Shown: positions 37,701 to 45,697 of the stretch, piece after piece
Layout of the letters: each line of letters starts with the position of its first letter
Position numbering within the stretch: the stretch's first letter is position 1
Source: Psychrobacter immobilis
GTDB lineage: Bacteria > Pseudomonadota > Gammaproteobacteria > Pseudomonadales > Moraxellaceae
DNA length: 64,000 nt
Direction: 5' to 3'
Assembly: GCA_904846145.1 (NCBI GenBank)
Contig: CAJGZL010000001.1
Location: 3,038,001 to 3,102,000, forward strand
Position numbers and translations under genes: made by a program
The notes under the pieces: model-generated
What the model saw: only the letters and a program-made list of their open reading frames with translations
Databases searched by the model: none
Told to the model about the DNA's origin: nothing

Positions 37701-39298
37701 CTAATCAGCGCATGATGGCGCTCAACATCAGGTAGCAGTACTACGATGTCCGATATATGGCGCTTTTTTTCGCCAAGTTTGATAGGTTCATTCAACCAGC
37801 GCCCAATCATAATACGCAGTACTTCAAGCTGACGTTGCAGGCTATGACACGAATGTATGCTTAGGCTATTATCTTGTGCAGACATGGCCCAAAAGCGATC
37901 TTTCTCAAAGCGCTTACTCTCTAATGCCTCATCGTCATACCAAGGTGTTTGTGACTCCTGTTGATCCTGTTGTTCAAGGCCTAGCTCTATCTGCTTGCCT
38001 ACCTCCTGCGACACTTTTGCAGCGGTCGCTTGTTGGGTCGACTGCTCATCAAGCATTAAGACATCATTTTGCAAACGCCGTAATAAACTCGGACTATTTT
38101 GCGTAGCTTGAGCACTTTTATTAACGTTAACATCAACATCAAACTCATCATGCCAGTCCCTATTTGAATCATCATTAAAGCCATTATCGCCAACATCAAA
38201 GCTATCTTGCCACTCTACCAGTTCATCTTGATATTGCTCATTGCCCGACAAATTAGCCAGCATCGCAAAAGTATCACGTGACTGTTTACCCAGACGCGAC
38301 AGCAAGCTATGCCCATAGTCGCGCAGGAACACGCTTTCAGGATTAATAATCTGCTGGCGTTGCAGCCAAGACTTATCGACAATATCCGCCCAAAATAGCT
38401 TGGAGGGATTGTAGTGCAGTAGCAAGATACCCATATATTTCGATAAGCGCTGTAGAAAGTCGAGCTCAGTCTGCGGCAGTTGCTGAATAGTAAAAATACG
38501 CAGCACTTTTGGCAATTGCGCGCGCTCATTAGCTTTATTGCTCTCTAAAGCCGACCAAAAGGTGTCCTCATGAGCCACACGGTGCAGATGCACATCGGCA
38601 AAGAGCTGCGACCATAAAAAACGCTGAGCCACTTCCAACTCCACATAATGCTCAACCAACCACTCAGGCGTACCACGTGCATATTTATCAAAACGCAGTG
38701 ACAGCTCATCCTTATCCGCTATTAGCTCATCGACATTAAGTGGCTTGTTATGCGACCACAGCGTTAACCAATCTTCACGATGGGTCAAATAGCGGTTAAA
38801 CACCCGCGCCAAATCGCTTGCCAGCTGCCAAATACGCGTATCTTGTTGCGCTTTATCTGCTTCGACTGCTTGTTGTTGCGGCTCATCTATCAGCGATGCC
38901 AATAGCGGATGAACAGGATGCTGTTCATTTTTGACAATCGACTCTTGATAATAAGTCAAATAGCCGAATAATCGCCACTGCATGACCGTTGGTGATAACA
39001 CTGCTACCTCAGGCACACTTAAAGTTGTCGCTCTAGGGTCTAGCTCTAATAAATAGGCGTTATGACGGCTTAGCACATTTTGCATCAGCGTCCACTGATA
39101 CTGCCCCCAAAAAGTAGTAGTGACTAAGGTGCTAATACCCGCTTGGCTGGCAATCGATTTATCCAACCAATCGCCCAACACCATCGAAGGTACAATGACG
39201 ATAAATTCTGCAAAAATAGGTTGGTTCTTTGCCTTGTAAGCAGTCAATAACTCATCTACTAAATACTCGGTGCGGTGTGACTGGATAATTTTAAACAT
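34712..39298 (-). CDS. recC: Exodeoxyribonuclease V gamma subunit (RecC)
   Basis: RecC is the Chi-recognising scaffold of RecBCD. It is 1,528 residues, far above the about 1,120 of E. coli. The start MFKIIQSHRTEYLVDELL and the internal FGKFGALRNVPFELVVMLNMDLSEFPGRD region are typical RecC sequence. The extra length lies in acidic or Gln/Ser-rich segments, for example DVDVNVNKSAQATQNS and YENTDVSEQASHNVNS. The ATG at 39298 gives the normal RecC N-terminus; a TTG three codons upstream is less likely. First gene of recC-recB-recD, with an 81-bp gap to recB. Confidence 0.92.
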   Translation of the reverse strand: MFKIIQSHRTEYLVDELLTAYKAKNQPIFAEFIVIVPSMVLGDWLDKSIASQAGISTLVTTTFWGQYQWTLMQNVLSRHNAYLLELDPRATTLSVPEVAVLSPTVMQWRLFGYLTYYQESIVKNEQHPVHPLLASLIDEPQQQAVEADKAQQDTRIWQLASDLARVFNRYLTHREDWLTLWSHNKPLNVDELIADKDELSLRFDKYARGTPEWLVEHYVELEVAQRFLWSQLFADVHLHRVAHEDTFWSALESNKANERAQLPKVLRIFTIQQLPQTELDFLQRLSKYMGILLLHYNPSKLFWADIVDKSWLQRQQIINPESVFLRDYGHSLLSRLGKQSRDTFAMLANLSGNEQYQDELVEWQDSFDVGDNGFNDDSNRDWHDEFDVDVNVNKSAQATQNSPSLLRRLQNDVLMLDEQSTQQATAAKVSQEVGKQIELGLEQQDQQESQTPWYDDEALESKRFEKDRFWAMSAQDNSLSIHSCHSLQRQLEVLRIMIGRWLNEPIKLGEKKRHISDIVVLLPDVERHHALISSIFVSGKGQDGLTLPAKVTGVVDADIRQLWEAIIGFYKLLGSHSARFEAAEVLDWLMLPPLFESFGLTHEQMSRGCDLLVEAGFIRGFDEWHLKQTLDSNDFDYRFSFAQALDRLVLGLVMPEASSSDCLYPLAEEEWPSTAMPEMSLPLPQVSLNDAMIVEALCRIYTGLVARRNDHTQKMKAEDWLDQIETQVIHRYFGDIDQTRTMRAIYNAMNGFKSSLRANRHYRQYSSSDSDNSANSANKKEVEQKLAGVEQLPLKLSFMLDSIEAELESQQVSAEPTGVITFGKFGALRNVPFELVVMLNMDLSEFPGRDRDNRYDLMKTTNARRGDRVSEDDDNGAFLDALLCARSACWIFYNGQSLTDTHEHLPANPVSELLHFLQGEVQWQVNSLDSLDALPESVDSTTESLKRYLPKLIQQWLVTEHPALPFHESLFETAVDTDVYENTDVSEQASHNVNSYESADHTQSDVKDHSSVSSSKTDSIDELDALLNAAMRKTKLAQKKQFPPAPLWQSVFNTLKGRVASENLPQLVGLPTKIQYESIAQLLGQGLGQLGQVDSQTLSALADMLALDSICDGSSPTAHSETLDKTLFDSVFNIGEIDVEGVLAYQVRHPTKAFLRTQEVHVVQGEEAIAQQEPLFLDGLTTYQIKEHLLKELASDNDIANKVTQSTSQTLMYQKIMPAGVARQTTLPNQYKKLQQQCLAFKEQLIANGFDEIGLANQDGQNGTDDATALQLLTPTTEQPVQIELSAMLNCTDHESLLKRLPKVIKIKGSVPILAPISESAPINILNSRSHLQAGMPYADRTPKYWLNILPNSADPKHLLKFWLAHVYWQVARRTTSDQVALEDGVSIWRFNKPRSGVKKYENAIAFKLKPILYEEAVVELVKWAMFAKLSGQVPITLLPEYALSYLEKRVKAEEGQEGSYWPKRADFSDWLRASYHIDAVYDTCSQHAIWQYVLRDQDAFKALSSALITLAQPLYEPMFTALEPLQN

Positions 39299-39623
39299 AA
39301 GTGACAATCTAATTAGGATGAAGGAGTAAAAAGCAGGAATTAGTATTCATATCGATAAAGGTATCAACACTAACAAAGAAACGATAACAGCTACTCATAA
39401 ATATTGACGATACTTATAAAGGTATGTTTTGCAGTCGTGGCTGCTATTTTTTTCTGTTAAGATAACGGCGCTTGAATTAGTGCGCCATCGATAGGGGTAG
39501 TTTACCAGCATACTGGCTCAATACTGGCCTAATACTTGCTTAATAATCACTGATATGAAATAGCTTACGACAGATAGTGTCGTACTATATATGAAACACC
39601 TTATACAACAAGAGCTGTAACCT
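39299..39623. other. Divergent intergenic region between recC and the ModA-like gene
   Basis: About 325 bp with no ORF. GGCGC at 39468 and GCGCC at 39483 form a short dyad (10-nt spacer). No consensus promoter stands out. Confidence 0.4.
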
Positions 39624-40385
39624 ATGAGAGACTACAAGTTAGTATTCGCCGGACTAGTATTGTTATTCATATTCATTATTTTTGGTGTCTTCTCATGGCT
39701 ATGGATTAATAATCAAAAAAATACTAACCCGCTACCTATCTTGAGCGGTAAAGACGTACAACTAGTGCAAGAAAGTGCCGAAGAAGATAGCGATGAGGTC
39801 AAAAACAACGCGGATGCGAATACGCTATATATTCAAGCGCAGCAGCCTTTGCAAGTACCTTTAGATGAAGTCATCGTCAGATTTGAGGCACGTTACCCAC
39901 AGATTCAAGTATTGACAAACTATGTGCCAGCGACCGCTCTGTTAACGCTCGACAATACCAACGCTACTGATATAGTTATTGCTGAGGATCAGCTCTCAGA
40001 CTCTCTATTAAGCCTACTACAAGATGAGCTCGATAGAAATGTAAAAAACAATATTGTTAATCCACCCGTACAAAGCGGTGCTGATACAGACCCTGAAGAA
40101 ATAGCAGCAGAAAACAGTGAAGCTCGTACTCTAAATCCGTTTGGTTATGCTATAAAAAACTCACAAATGCTCGAAGGCGTGATTGTAAGTGCTAAACCTG
40201 TGGCTATTAACTTCCGCAACTTCCTAATCTCAAGCAATGGGCAAGACATTTTAAGAGAGTATCAGTTCGATGATATTAATGGATATCAAAATAGTGTCGA
40301 TGATTTATTTAACCCGACGTCAGATGGAAAAACAACTTCAGAAAAAACTGAGGTGGTCAAAGACGCTCTAACCAATAGTGAATAA
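39624..40385 (+). CDS. Membrane-anchored protein with ModA-like (molybdate-binding type) fold
   Basis: A 253-residue protein with an uncleaved-looking N-terminal membrane segment (about residues 7-27, LVFAGLVLLFIFIIFGVFSWL), then a periplasmic region. The pattern FEARYPQIQVLTNYVPATALL early and NFRNFLISSNGQDILREYQF late recalls ModA-type substrate-binding proteins, where the last motif is a common end of the fold. The middle is much shorter and richer in Asp and Asn than in real ModA, so ligand binding may be lost. No modB or modC adjoins it. Function unknown. Confidence 0.55.
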   Translation: MRDYKLVFAGLVLLFIFIIFGVFSWLWINNQKNTNPLPILSGKDVQLVQESAEEDSDEVKNNADANTLYIQAQQPLQVPLDEVIVRFEARYPQIQVLTNYVPATALLTLDNTNATDIVIAEDQLSDSLLSLLQDELDRNVKNNIVNPPVQSGADTDPEEIAAENSEARTLNPFGYAIKNSQMLEGVIVSAKPVAINFRNFLISSNGQDILREYQFDDINGYQNSVDDLFNPTSDGKTTSEKTEVVKDALTNSE

Positions 40386-40474
40386 CGGATTGGTATCTTT
40401 TGCTATCTGGGTAAACCATAAACTCTATTCAGCGATTGCTTTTATAGCTATATTTTTTTACAATGAGCCCTTAT

Positions 40475-40550
40475 GCGCCTATAGCTCAACAGGATAGAGC
40501 AGTTGCCTCCTAAGCGATCGATCCGAGTTCGAGTCTTGGTGGGCGCACCA
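40475..40550 (+). tRNA. tRNA-Arg (anticodon CCU)
   Basis: 76 nt including an encoded CCA. The acceptor arms GCGCCTA/TGGGCGC pair, as do the D-stem GCTC/GAGC, the anticodon stem GTTGC/GCGAT and the T-stem CCGAG/CTTGG. The anticodon loop CTCCTAA gives CCU, reading AGG. The T-loop is TTCGAGT. Confidence 0.93.
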
Positions 40551-40788
40551 ATCATTGTATTTAGACATAACCTCGCGTTACCTCAAGCCCTTTACACGCC
40601 TATCATACCTAGTTATCAGTCTTTATTGAAAACTAGTTATTACCTACTAGCACCTCTACAATGTTGTTAAATACGTCGCCTTAATTAGCCCAGCTTTTGA
40701 TGATACAAATACGATGCCGATAATCCAAATGCACATCGATAGAAGATGACTATCATCGAGCGTATACGACCTCTGACAGAAAAACAGG

Positions 40789-40959
40789 TTATTGTCTCCA
40801 CCACCTAAAACCATCTTCGGTATAGAGTAATGTATTGGCTCCTACCCATTTTCCCTGAGTACCCTTTATCTGTTCATGTAGCTCATGCCAATGTTCATAT
40901 TTTTCTTGTAGCTCTTGTATATCGTAGGTTTTTATTATATTGCTCCAGTTTATAACCAT
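40789..40959 (-). CDS. Small hypothetical ORF (56 aa), uncertain
   Basis: Minus-strand ATG at 40959 to TAA at 40789 gives 56 residues starting MVINWSNIIK and ending GFRWWRQ, rich in Trp and charged residues. No ribosome site is visible, and a terminator hairpin lies directly upstream, so it may be a remnant of a longer gene or not expressed. I do not recognise it. Confidence 0.25.
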   Translation of the reverse strand: MVINWSNIIKTYDIQELQEKYEHWHELHEQIKGTQGKWVGANTLLYTEDGFRWWRQ

Positions 40960-40960
40960 A

Positions 40961-41012
40961 AAAAAACCAGTGCACCCGCCATGATATTTTCATAGCAGAT
41001 GCACTGGTTTTA
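40961..41012 (-). terminator. Terminator after the nitroreductase gene
   Basis: AAACCAGTGCA (40964-40974) and TGCACTGGTTT (41000-41010) pair perfectly over 11 bp around a 25-nt loop. On the minus strand seven Ts follow. Confidence 0.7.
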
Positions 41013-41035
41013 TTACCTTAAAAACGAAGGCTTAT

Positions 41036-41644
41036 TTAGCCAAACACTTTCATACGCTCATCAACAGGCTTGAACTCTTTATCACCTGCTGGTTGGTCAA
41101 TCGCACCAAATACCATCTGAGCGACCAACTCCCAGTCCTTATTAACATTCCAAGCATCGGCGACCTTGTTATCAATGATAGGATTATAATGTTGTAAATT
41201 AGCACCAACATTGATACTTGCGAGTGCAGTCCAAATTGCATACTGATGGATGGCGCTAGTATGCTGAGACCATACTGGGAATTTGTCAGCATATAACGGT
41301 GCCGCTTCTTGTAGATTCTCAACCACTTCATGGTCTTCAAAGAATAATATAGAGCCCGCACCTGCTTTAAAGCTATCAATTTTTTGCTTGGTTGATACAA
41401 ATTTCTCATCGTCATTGACGATATCACGTAAAGTATCTTCAGTCATTTGCCACAGCTTTTGATGCTCTTCGCCGAACAATACAATAACGCGTGTTGATTG
41501 TGAATTGAACGCTGATGGTGTATGCAAAATAGCATGTTCAACCAATTTCACGACTTCATCATTTGATACTGCCAATTGATTGCTTAGCGCATATATTGAA
41601 CGGCGTTTTTGTGCTAATTGCTGTAAAATTTGTAAGTCTGACAT
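41036..41644 (-). CDS. Nitroreductase family protein
   Basis: A 202-residue FMN-dependent nitroreductase-fold enzyme. The N-terminal RRSIYALSNQL matches the FMN-binding RRSxR-type motif of the fatty acid repression/HBN1 branch, and TPSAFNSQSTRVIVL is the second conserved block. Such enzymes reduce nitro compounds or quinones with NAD(P)H. It follows the pirin gene on the same strand by 62 bp, and both are divergent from a CrgA-like LysR gene. This combination suggests a response to quinones or other electrophiles. Confidence 0.85.
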   Translation of the reverse strand: MSDLQILQQLAQKRRSIYALSNQLAVSNDEVVKLVEHAILHTPSAFNSQSTRVIVLFGEEHQKLWQMTEDTLRDIVNDDEKFVSTKQKIDSFKAGAGSILFFEDHEVVENLQEAAPLYADKFPVWSQHTSAIHQYAIWTALASINVGANLQHYNPIIDNKVADAWNVNKDWELVAQMVFGAIDQPAGDKEFKPVDERMKVFG

Positions 41645-41706
41645 GATTTTCTCCAGTTTTTTTGTATGAATTAATATTAAATATAAGGTATCAAAATAGA
41701 GGGTAA

Positions 41707-42645
41707 TTAGCCTTTGAATCCTTGAGGCAGTTCAGGCGCTGGCAAACGCTTTAGATCAGAGTCAATGCTACCGAAACGCTCATGACCATTGTTCCAATCA
41801 ATAATAGACTGCTCAATCTCAGCTTTGTTATCCGCAACGAAGTTCCACCATAGTAATACTTGGTTATTAAGCGGTTCGCCGCCGATGAACATGATACGGG
41901 TGCCCTTTTTGGCAGCTACTCTAATGCTCTTATTATTGGCGACATCGCTATCATGAAAACGGAATAACTGATCTTGCTTACATACCTTTCCTTCAGACGC
42001 TATCTCTCCTTCTGAAACCAAGATACCGTACTCAAAGCCTGGTTCTAAATTCAATGTCACTTCGCCATCTTGCTTGAAGTACACATCTATACCGACCAAT
42101 TTAGAGTACTGAATAGTAGGGGCTTCGAATGTCTCACCTGATGTATTGATATAACTGCCTGTCGTCAGTGTCATCTCTACGTCGCCTTCGCTCCAAGTAG
42201 GTAGCTCAGGATAATGATGAAAACTGCGCTCAACTTTCTGATCGGTAGGTAGCGCAATCCATAGCTGTACCATATTGATAGCACGTGCAGCATTGTCTGA
42301 ACCACCTGTATCTGAAAAAATACTTTGTTCTGTATGACTGATACCTTGGGTAAGGCCCGTACCTGCGGTCATGACATTGACTTGGTTTTTGGTAATGACT
42401 TGCTCATTACCCAAACTGTCTTTGTGTAGTATCTCACCATTTATCATCCAACCAAAAGTCTGTAGGTTAGTATGCGGATGGCGTCCAACCTGTACACCTA
42501 ACTCATCTTCACCAAACTCAGTAGGACCTGCATGATCTAAAAAGCCCCACGCACCGATAGGTTTTTTGCCTTTGTTAGGTAATAAACGCGCGATTGGAGT
42601 ACCACTGACATCAGCCAATCTTGGCTCTAACGTTTGAATACTCAT
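41707..42645 (-). CDS. Pirin-family protein
   Basis: A 312-residue bicupin of the pirin family; several members have quercetinase-like or regulatory roles. The metal ligands appear as HPH (GRHPHTNLQTF) and H/E in GISHTEQ, the usual His3-Glu site. AAGGAG lies seven bases before the ATG at 42645. It heads a two-gene unit with the nitroreductase and is divergent from the LysR gene at 42937, its likely regulator. A second pirin gene lies at 45698. Confidence 0.85.
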   Translation of the reverse strand: MSIQTLEPRLADVSGTPIARLLPNKGKKPIGAWGFLDHAGPTEFGEDELGVQVGRHPHTNLQTFGWMINGEILHKDSLGNEQVITKNQVNVMTAGTGLTQGISHTEQSIFSDTGGSDNAARAINMVQLWIALPTDQKVERSFHHYPELPTWSEGDVEMTLTTGSYINTSGETFEAPTIQYSKLVGIDVYFKQDGEVTLNLEPGFEYGILVSEGEIASEGKVCKQDQLFRFHDSDVANNKSIRVAAKKGTRIMFIGGEPLNNQVLLWWNFVADNKAEIEQSIIDWNNGHERFGSIDSDLKRLPAPELPQGFKG

Positions 42646-42903
42646 GAACCGACTCCTTTTTTGATATCTTCTGTGTTACAAGTAATGAATGTGAAAATGT
42701 ACTAAGCAGATATCTGACTTTTATAGTGTCTGACACTGACGTTTTAACATTCACTATGACTTTGTCACTAATAACAAAGCGTTCAACATGCACTAATTGT
42801 CAATAAATGAAATAATAATAACTATTGATTAACTTTCTTGAGTGATGGATATATTATAATTGTTACTTTACTACAGATAAACATCTATAATCGCAAATGT
42901 AAG

Positions 42904-42919
42904 TTCTCATTTAAAGAAC
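42904..42919. promoter_or_regulatory. Dyad GTTCT-N6-AGAAC upstream of the LysR gene
   Basis: A short perfect inverted repeat 17 bp upstream of the LysR ATG, in the pirin/LysR divergent region. Possible operator; the evidence is symmetry and position only. Confidence 0.3.
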
Positions 42920-42936
42920 AATAAGGTGCGTATAAT

Positions 42937-43842
42937 ATGGGTCAACTAGAAGATATGGCGATGTTTGTACGCATTGTCGAAGCAGGTAGTATTACCAAAG
43001 CCGCAGAGCAGCTAAATATTGCCAAGTCAGCTGTAAGCCGTCGCCTCAAAGAGTTAGAGATACGCTTGGGTAGTCAGTTAATCAGTCGAACCACACGGCA
43101 ATCAAATTTAACACAAGCGGGTGAGCAATATTATTACAGAGTAACTAATATACTTAATGAGGTGGATGCTCTGAATGAAGCATCCAGTGGTGCACCGACA
43201 CGTATCGAAGGCACACTAAAGATGACCTCACCGCTATCGTTTGGCTTGCTTCATTTAAAAGACGTTGTTGATGAGTACGCCAACCAACATCCCAACCTAA
43301 GTTTTGAATTGGATTTTTCTGATCGGCATACGGATTTAGTTGAAGAAGGGTTTGAGCTGGCTATTCGTATCGGAGAGATGCAAGATTCTAGCTATCAGGC
43401 CAGACGCCTATCATTGATTCGCCATACCTTATGCGCAAGCCCTGAGTATCTAGAAAGAATGGGCACGCCAAAAACGGTAGAAGATTTAGTAGATCATGAG
43501 TTTTTGCAATACAGCTTGAGTAAATCTAACACGATAGAATTGACAGATGAGCAAAGTAAAAAGCATCAAGTGGAGATTAACTCTAAAATAAAAATCAATA
43601 ATGGTGATTTTTTGCATGATATGGCGGTGAAAGGTCATGGCATTACCTTTTTGCCAACTTTTATCACTTACCGAACTGTAGCCAATGGCGATCTAGTGCC
43701 CATTTTGCAGCAATATCAACTGCCCACACTGAATGCCTATGCGGTCTATCCAAAGAATAGGTTTTTATCACAGCGGTGCCGCTATTTTATTGATTTTATC
43801 GCTGAGCGTTTCGGTGATAATCCTTATTGGGATACGTTTTAG
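42937..43842 (+). CDS. LysR-family transcriptional regulator (CrgA-like)
   Basis: A 301-residue LysR-type regulator of the CrgA-like group: MAMFVRIVEAGSITKAAEQLNIAKSAVSRRLKELE is cut here as FVRIVEAGSITKAAEQL and KSAVSRRLKELE, the winged HTH at about residues 10-60. The RTTRQSNLTQAGE turn is typical. AAGGTG precedes the ATG. It is divergent from pirin-nitroreductase, so control of those genes, probably induced by a quinone or electrophile, is the natural reading. Confidence 0.88.
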   Translation: MGQLEDMAMFVRIVEAGSITKAAEQLNIAKSAVSRRLKELEIRLGSQLISRTTRQSNLTQAGEQYYYRVTNILNEVDALNEASSGAPTRIEGTLKMTSPLSFGLLHLKDVVDEYANQHPNLSFELDFSDRHTDLVEEGFELAIRIGEMQDSSYQARRLSLIRHTLCASPEYLERMGTPKTVEDLVDHEFLQYSLSKSNTIELTDEQSKKHQVEINSKIKINNGDFLHDMAVKGHGITFLPTFITYRTVANGDLVPILQQYQLPTLNAYAVYPKNRFLSQRCRYFIDFIAERFGDNPYWDTF

Positions 43843-43988
43843 TTCTTTAATGATTGATGTTGTATAGGGCTTGTTCGGCATTATTAGCTACTCTACGGTC
43901 CAGACTATCCATAATAAAAAGTCCAATTCGCCATATTTAGCTTTTGACACCATTGAGTTATTATTTCAAATCAGGACAATCTACCATC

Positions 43989-44243
43989 ATGGCAAAAACA
44001 ACTACCATCAGAATACGCATGCCACGTAAGTACTACCGTCTAATTTTTACAGGTATCATGGCAATGATGATGTCACTTATCATCTCAACGGCTCTACTGC
44101 TATTGAAACAAGGGTTTATTGACGGCTTTTTTTTCGAGATAATGCGCTCTTGGGGACTAGCCTTTGTTTTCGCTTGGCCAAGCGCTTATGTTTGTGCTTA
44201 TGTAGTGCAAGAACATATTCTTAATCGTCTGGAATTTTATTGA
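43989..44243 (+). CDS. DUF2798-family small membrane protein
   Basis: An 84-residue protein starting MAKTTTIRIRM, with two hydrophobic helices (about residues 19-40 and 50-72) and the block WGLAFVFAWPSAYVCAYVV that is typical of DUF2798. I chose the ATG at 43989, which has AGGA upstream and gives the usual family length. A TTG at 43944 would add 15 unlike residues. Function unknown. Confidence 0.7.
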   Translation: MAKTTTIRIRMPRKYYRLIFTGIMAMMMSLIISTALLLLKQGFIDGFFFEIMRSWGLAFVFAWPSAYVCAYVVQEHILNRLEFY

Positions 44244-44583
44244 ATAATAGTACTGGAGTGCGTTTCAAGCTCCATCGATAAACCCTAATTTTCCTAATCA
44301 TGCTTTAAGTATTGAGAACACCCCATTCTTATTAATTTTTGATTTTAAAGTCATTCACCTAATTGATAACGGTCAAGAATATAGCGTGAACTTTAGCTAT
44401 ATAGTCATTCCCCTATAAAAGTATTACAGCGTTAACCTCGCTTGAAGTATCACATATACATCTACACTCGGTTGCCTTGTACTACTTTTAAATTGAATCG
44501 ACTATAAGTATTGGCGCTATTTACGTAAAAGACCTCGCTACTAATGAACACAGTAGCGAGGTCTTTTTTAATAACCTGTATTT
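44244..44583. other. Non-coding stretch before the insertion sequence
   Basis: About 340 bp of AT-rich DNA without an ORF. It holds only the terminator at 44527-44569 and ends in the IS target duplication. Confidence 0.5.
44527..44569. terminator. Strong intrinsic terminator
   Basis: AAAAGACCTCGCTACT pairs with AGTAGCGAGGTCTTTT (16 bp) around a 9-nt loop, with T-runs on both strands. Before the IS insertion it would have lain about 100 bp from the second pirin stop codon, so it likely served that gene too. Confidence 0.85.
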
Positions 44584-44591
44584 GATATTTG
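44584..44591. repeat. Target-site duplication, left copy (GATATTTG)
   Basis: GATATTTG directly flanks the left inverted repeat of the IS and is repeated exactly at 45655-45662 on the right. An 8-bp duplication is the usual size for IS256-type elements. Confidence 0.9.
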
Positions 44592-44635
44592 GGTGTAATG
44601 GACATTATTCATGCTAGAAAGTAGAACGTAGTCGC

Positions 44636-44656
44636 TAATGGACATAATTCATGCTA
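44636..44656. repeat. Subterminal direct repeat of the IS left end
   Basis: TAATGGACATAATTCATGCTA differs by one base from 44596-44616 inside the left inverted repeat, 40 bp away. It overlaps the last codon of the transposase. It may be a second transposase-binding site or a trace of an older end. Confidence 0.75.
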
Positions 44657-45579
44657 TTTGAGTGACTTTGACCCTAGAAAGTCTTTAATAAACCGTAACT
44701 TACGATGCTCATTTAGACCATGATGACTGTGTAATTGTCGCTTTAATTCACTAAATAACCCTTCAAGAGAATTTGTGGTGTTGGGCACGTCCAAATGCTC
44801 ATATTCTCGATAAGTGAATAGCCAATCGCTATTGGTTCTGAGGCTTCGATAAGCACTTCTAAGACGCTTATGTGTGTACCACGTTTTACCCGTATCTTCA
44901 TTAGTACTACGTTCATCAAGATAGTCTTCATGAGTTAAACACCACTGATCTAAGCGCTCTACGAAGTCGGATTTATCGAGCTGTGTTAAGTTTGAAGTGA
45001 GGTATCTAAGCTCAATACTAGCGATGTTCTTAGGACGACGAGTTAAATAACGAGTCACTATTTGTACTTGATGGAACTGGCACATCTGACAAGGGATGCT
45101 GCTAAACAGGGCTCTCAGTCCTCGTCTTCCATCACAGGTGATGCTTTGTATATCAACGCCTGACGATGCTAAGAGATCAATCCCTTGCTTGTAGGCACTG
45201 TTGGTTTCATGACTCACTATCGCGTAATAAAGTACGGTTCTAGTCGTGTTATCCATAAAGACCATCAAACCAAACTTGCGACCAAAGTAAGTGGTGTCCA
45301 TGATGACATTAGCAGTCTCAGGACGTTTAATCTGATACTCAATACTGACTTTATCTAACCGCCTTTGTATGGTTTTAACACTACAGTGGTACTTATCAGC
45401 CAGTTGTTTGTAGGTCTGTTTACCTTGAGTATATTGAGTCCAAAGCGTTTGATTATTTAGTCTGATACCACCTAAAAACTGCCGCCTGCAAGCTAGACAT
45501 TGATACTGCTGTTTGCCAAGCTTACGTCCATTCTTCTTGGTATGTTTATCACTACAAAAAGGGCAGTTTTTTGATTCAT
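44654..45579 (-). pseudogene. IS256-type zinc-ribbon transposase, start out of frame by one A
   Basis: The transposase frame runs from about 45577 to the stop at 44654. It has an N-terminal zinc ribbon (CPFC and CLAC), an HTH-like region (YKQLADKYHCSVKTIQRRL), and catalytic residues in MDTTYFG, TCDGRRG and NSLEGL, with the CQFH motif of IS256/MULE enzymes. No ATG lies in this frame near the start. The obvious ATG at 45579 (MNQK) is followed by six As, where seven would bring it into frame and give MNQKNCPFC, about 308 residues. Either a one-base deletion has inactivated it, or slippage on the A run restores expression. Confidence 0.8.
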
Positions 45580-45654
45580 GGTGTTGATTCCTTGCAAATC
45601 CAGACAGTATATAGCTTTAGACCCTATTACAGCATGAAAAATGTCCATTACACC

Positions 45655-45662
45655 GATATTTG
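45655..45662. repeat. Target-site duplication, right copy (GATATTTG)
   Basis: Exact copy of 44584-44591 on the other side of the IS. Confidence 0.9.
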
Positions 45663-45697
45663 AATGTTCAATAGACCCTAATGAGGTCAAAATATTT

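Larger units (their letters stand above)
44592..45654 (-). mobile_element. IS256-type insertion sequence (IS1249-like), 1,063 bp
   Basis: The terminal inverted repeats start GGTGTAATGGACATT at 44592 and match the complement of 45631-45654 over 24 bp with one mismatch. A perfect 8-bp target duplication flanks them. The element encodes one zinc-ribbon DDE transposase on the minus strand. Inside the left end the block at 44596-44616 is repeated at 44636-44656 (20 of 21 bases). The intact ends and exact duplication point to a recent insertion, between the DUF2798 gene and the second pirin gene, interrupting no gene. Confidence 0.92.

Noticed and set aside
45566..45579. Programmed -1 slippery heptamer (A AAA AAC) in the IS transposase
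   Set aside because: The heptamer is present, but its codon phase does not fit classical tandem slippage from the ATG frame; simple slippage or a one-base deletion is more likely.
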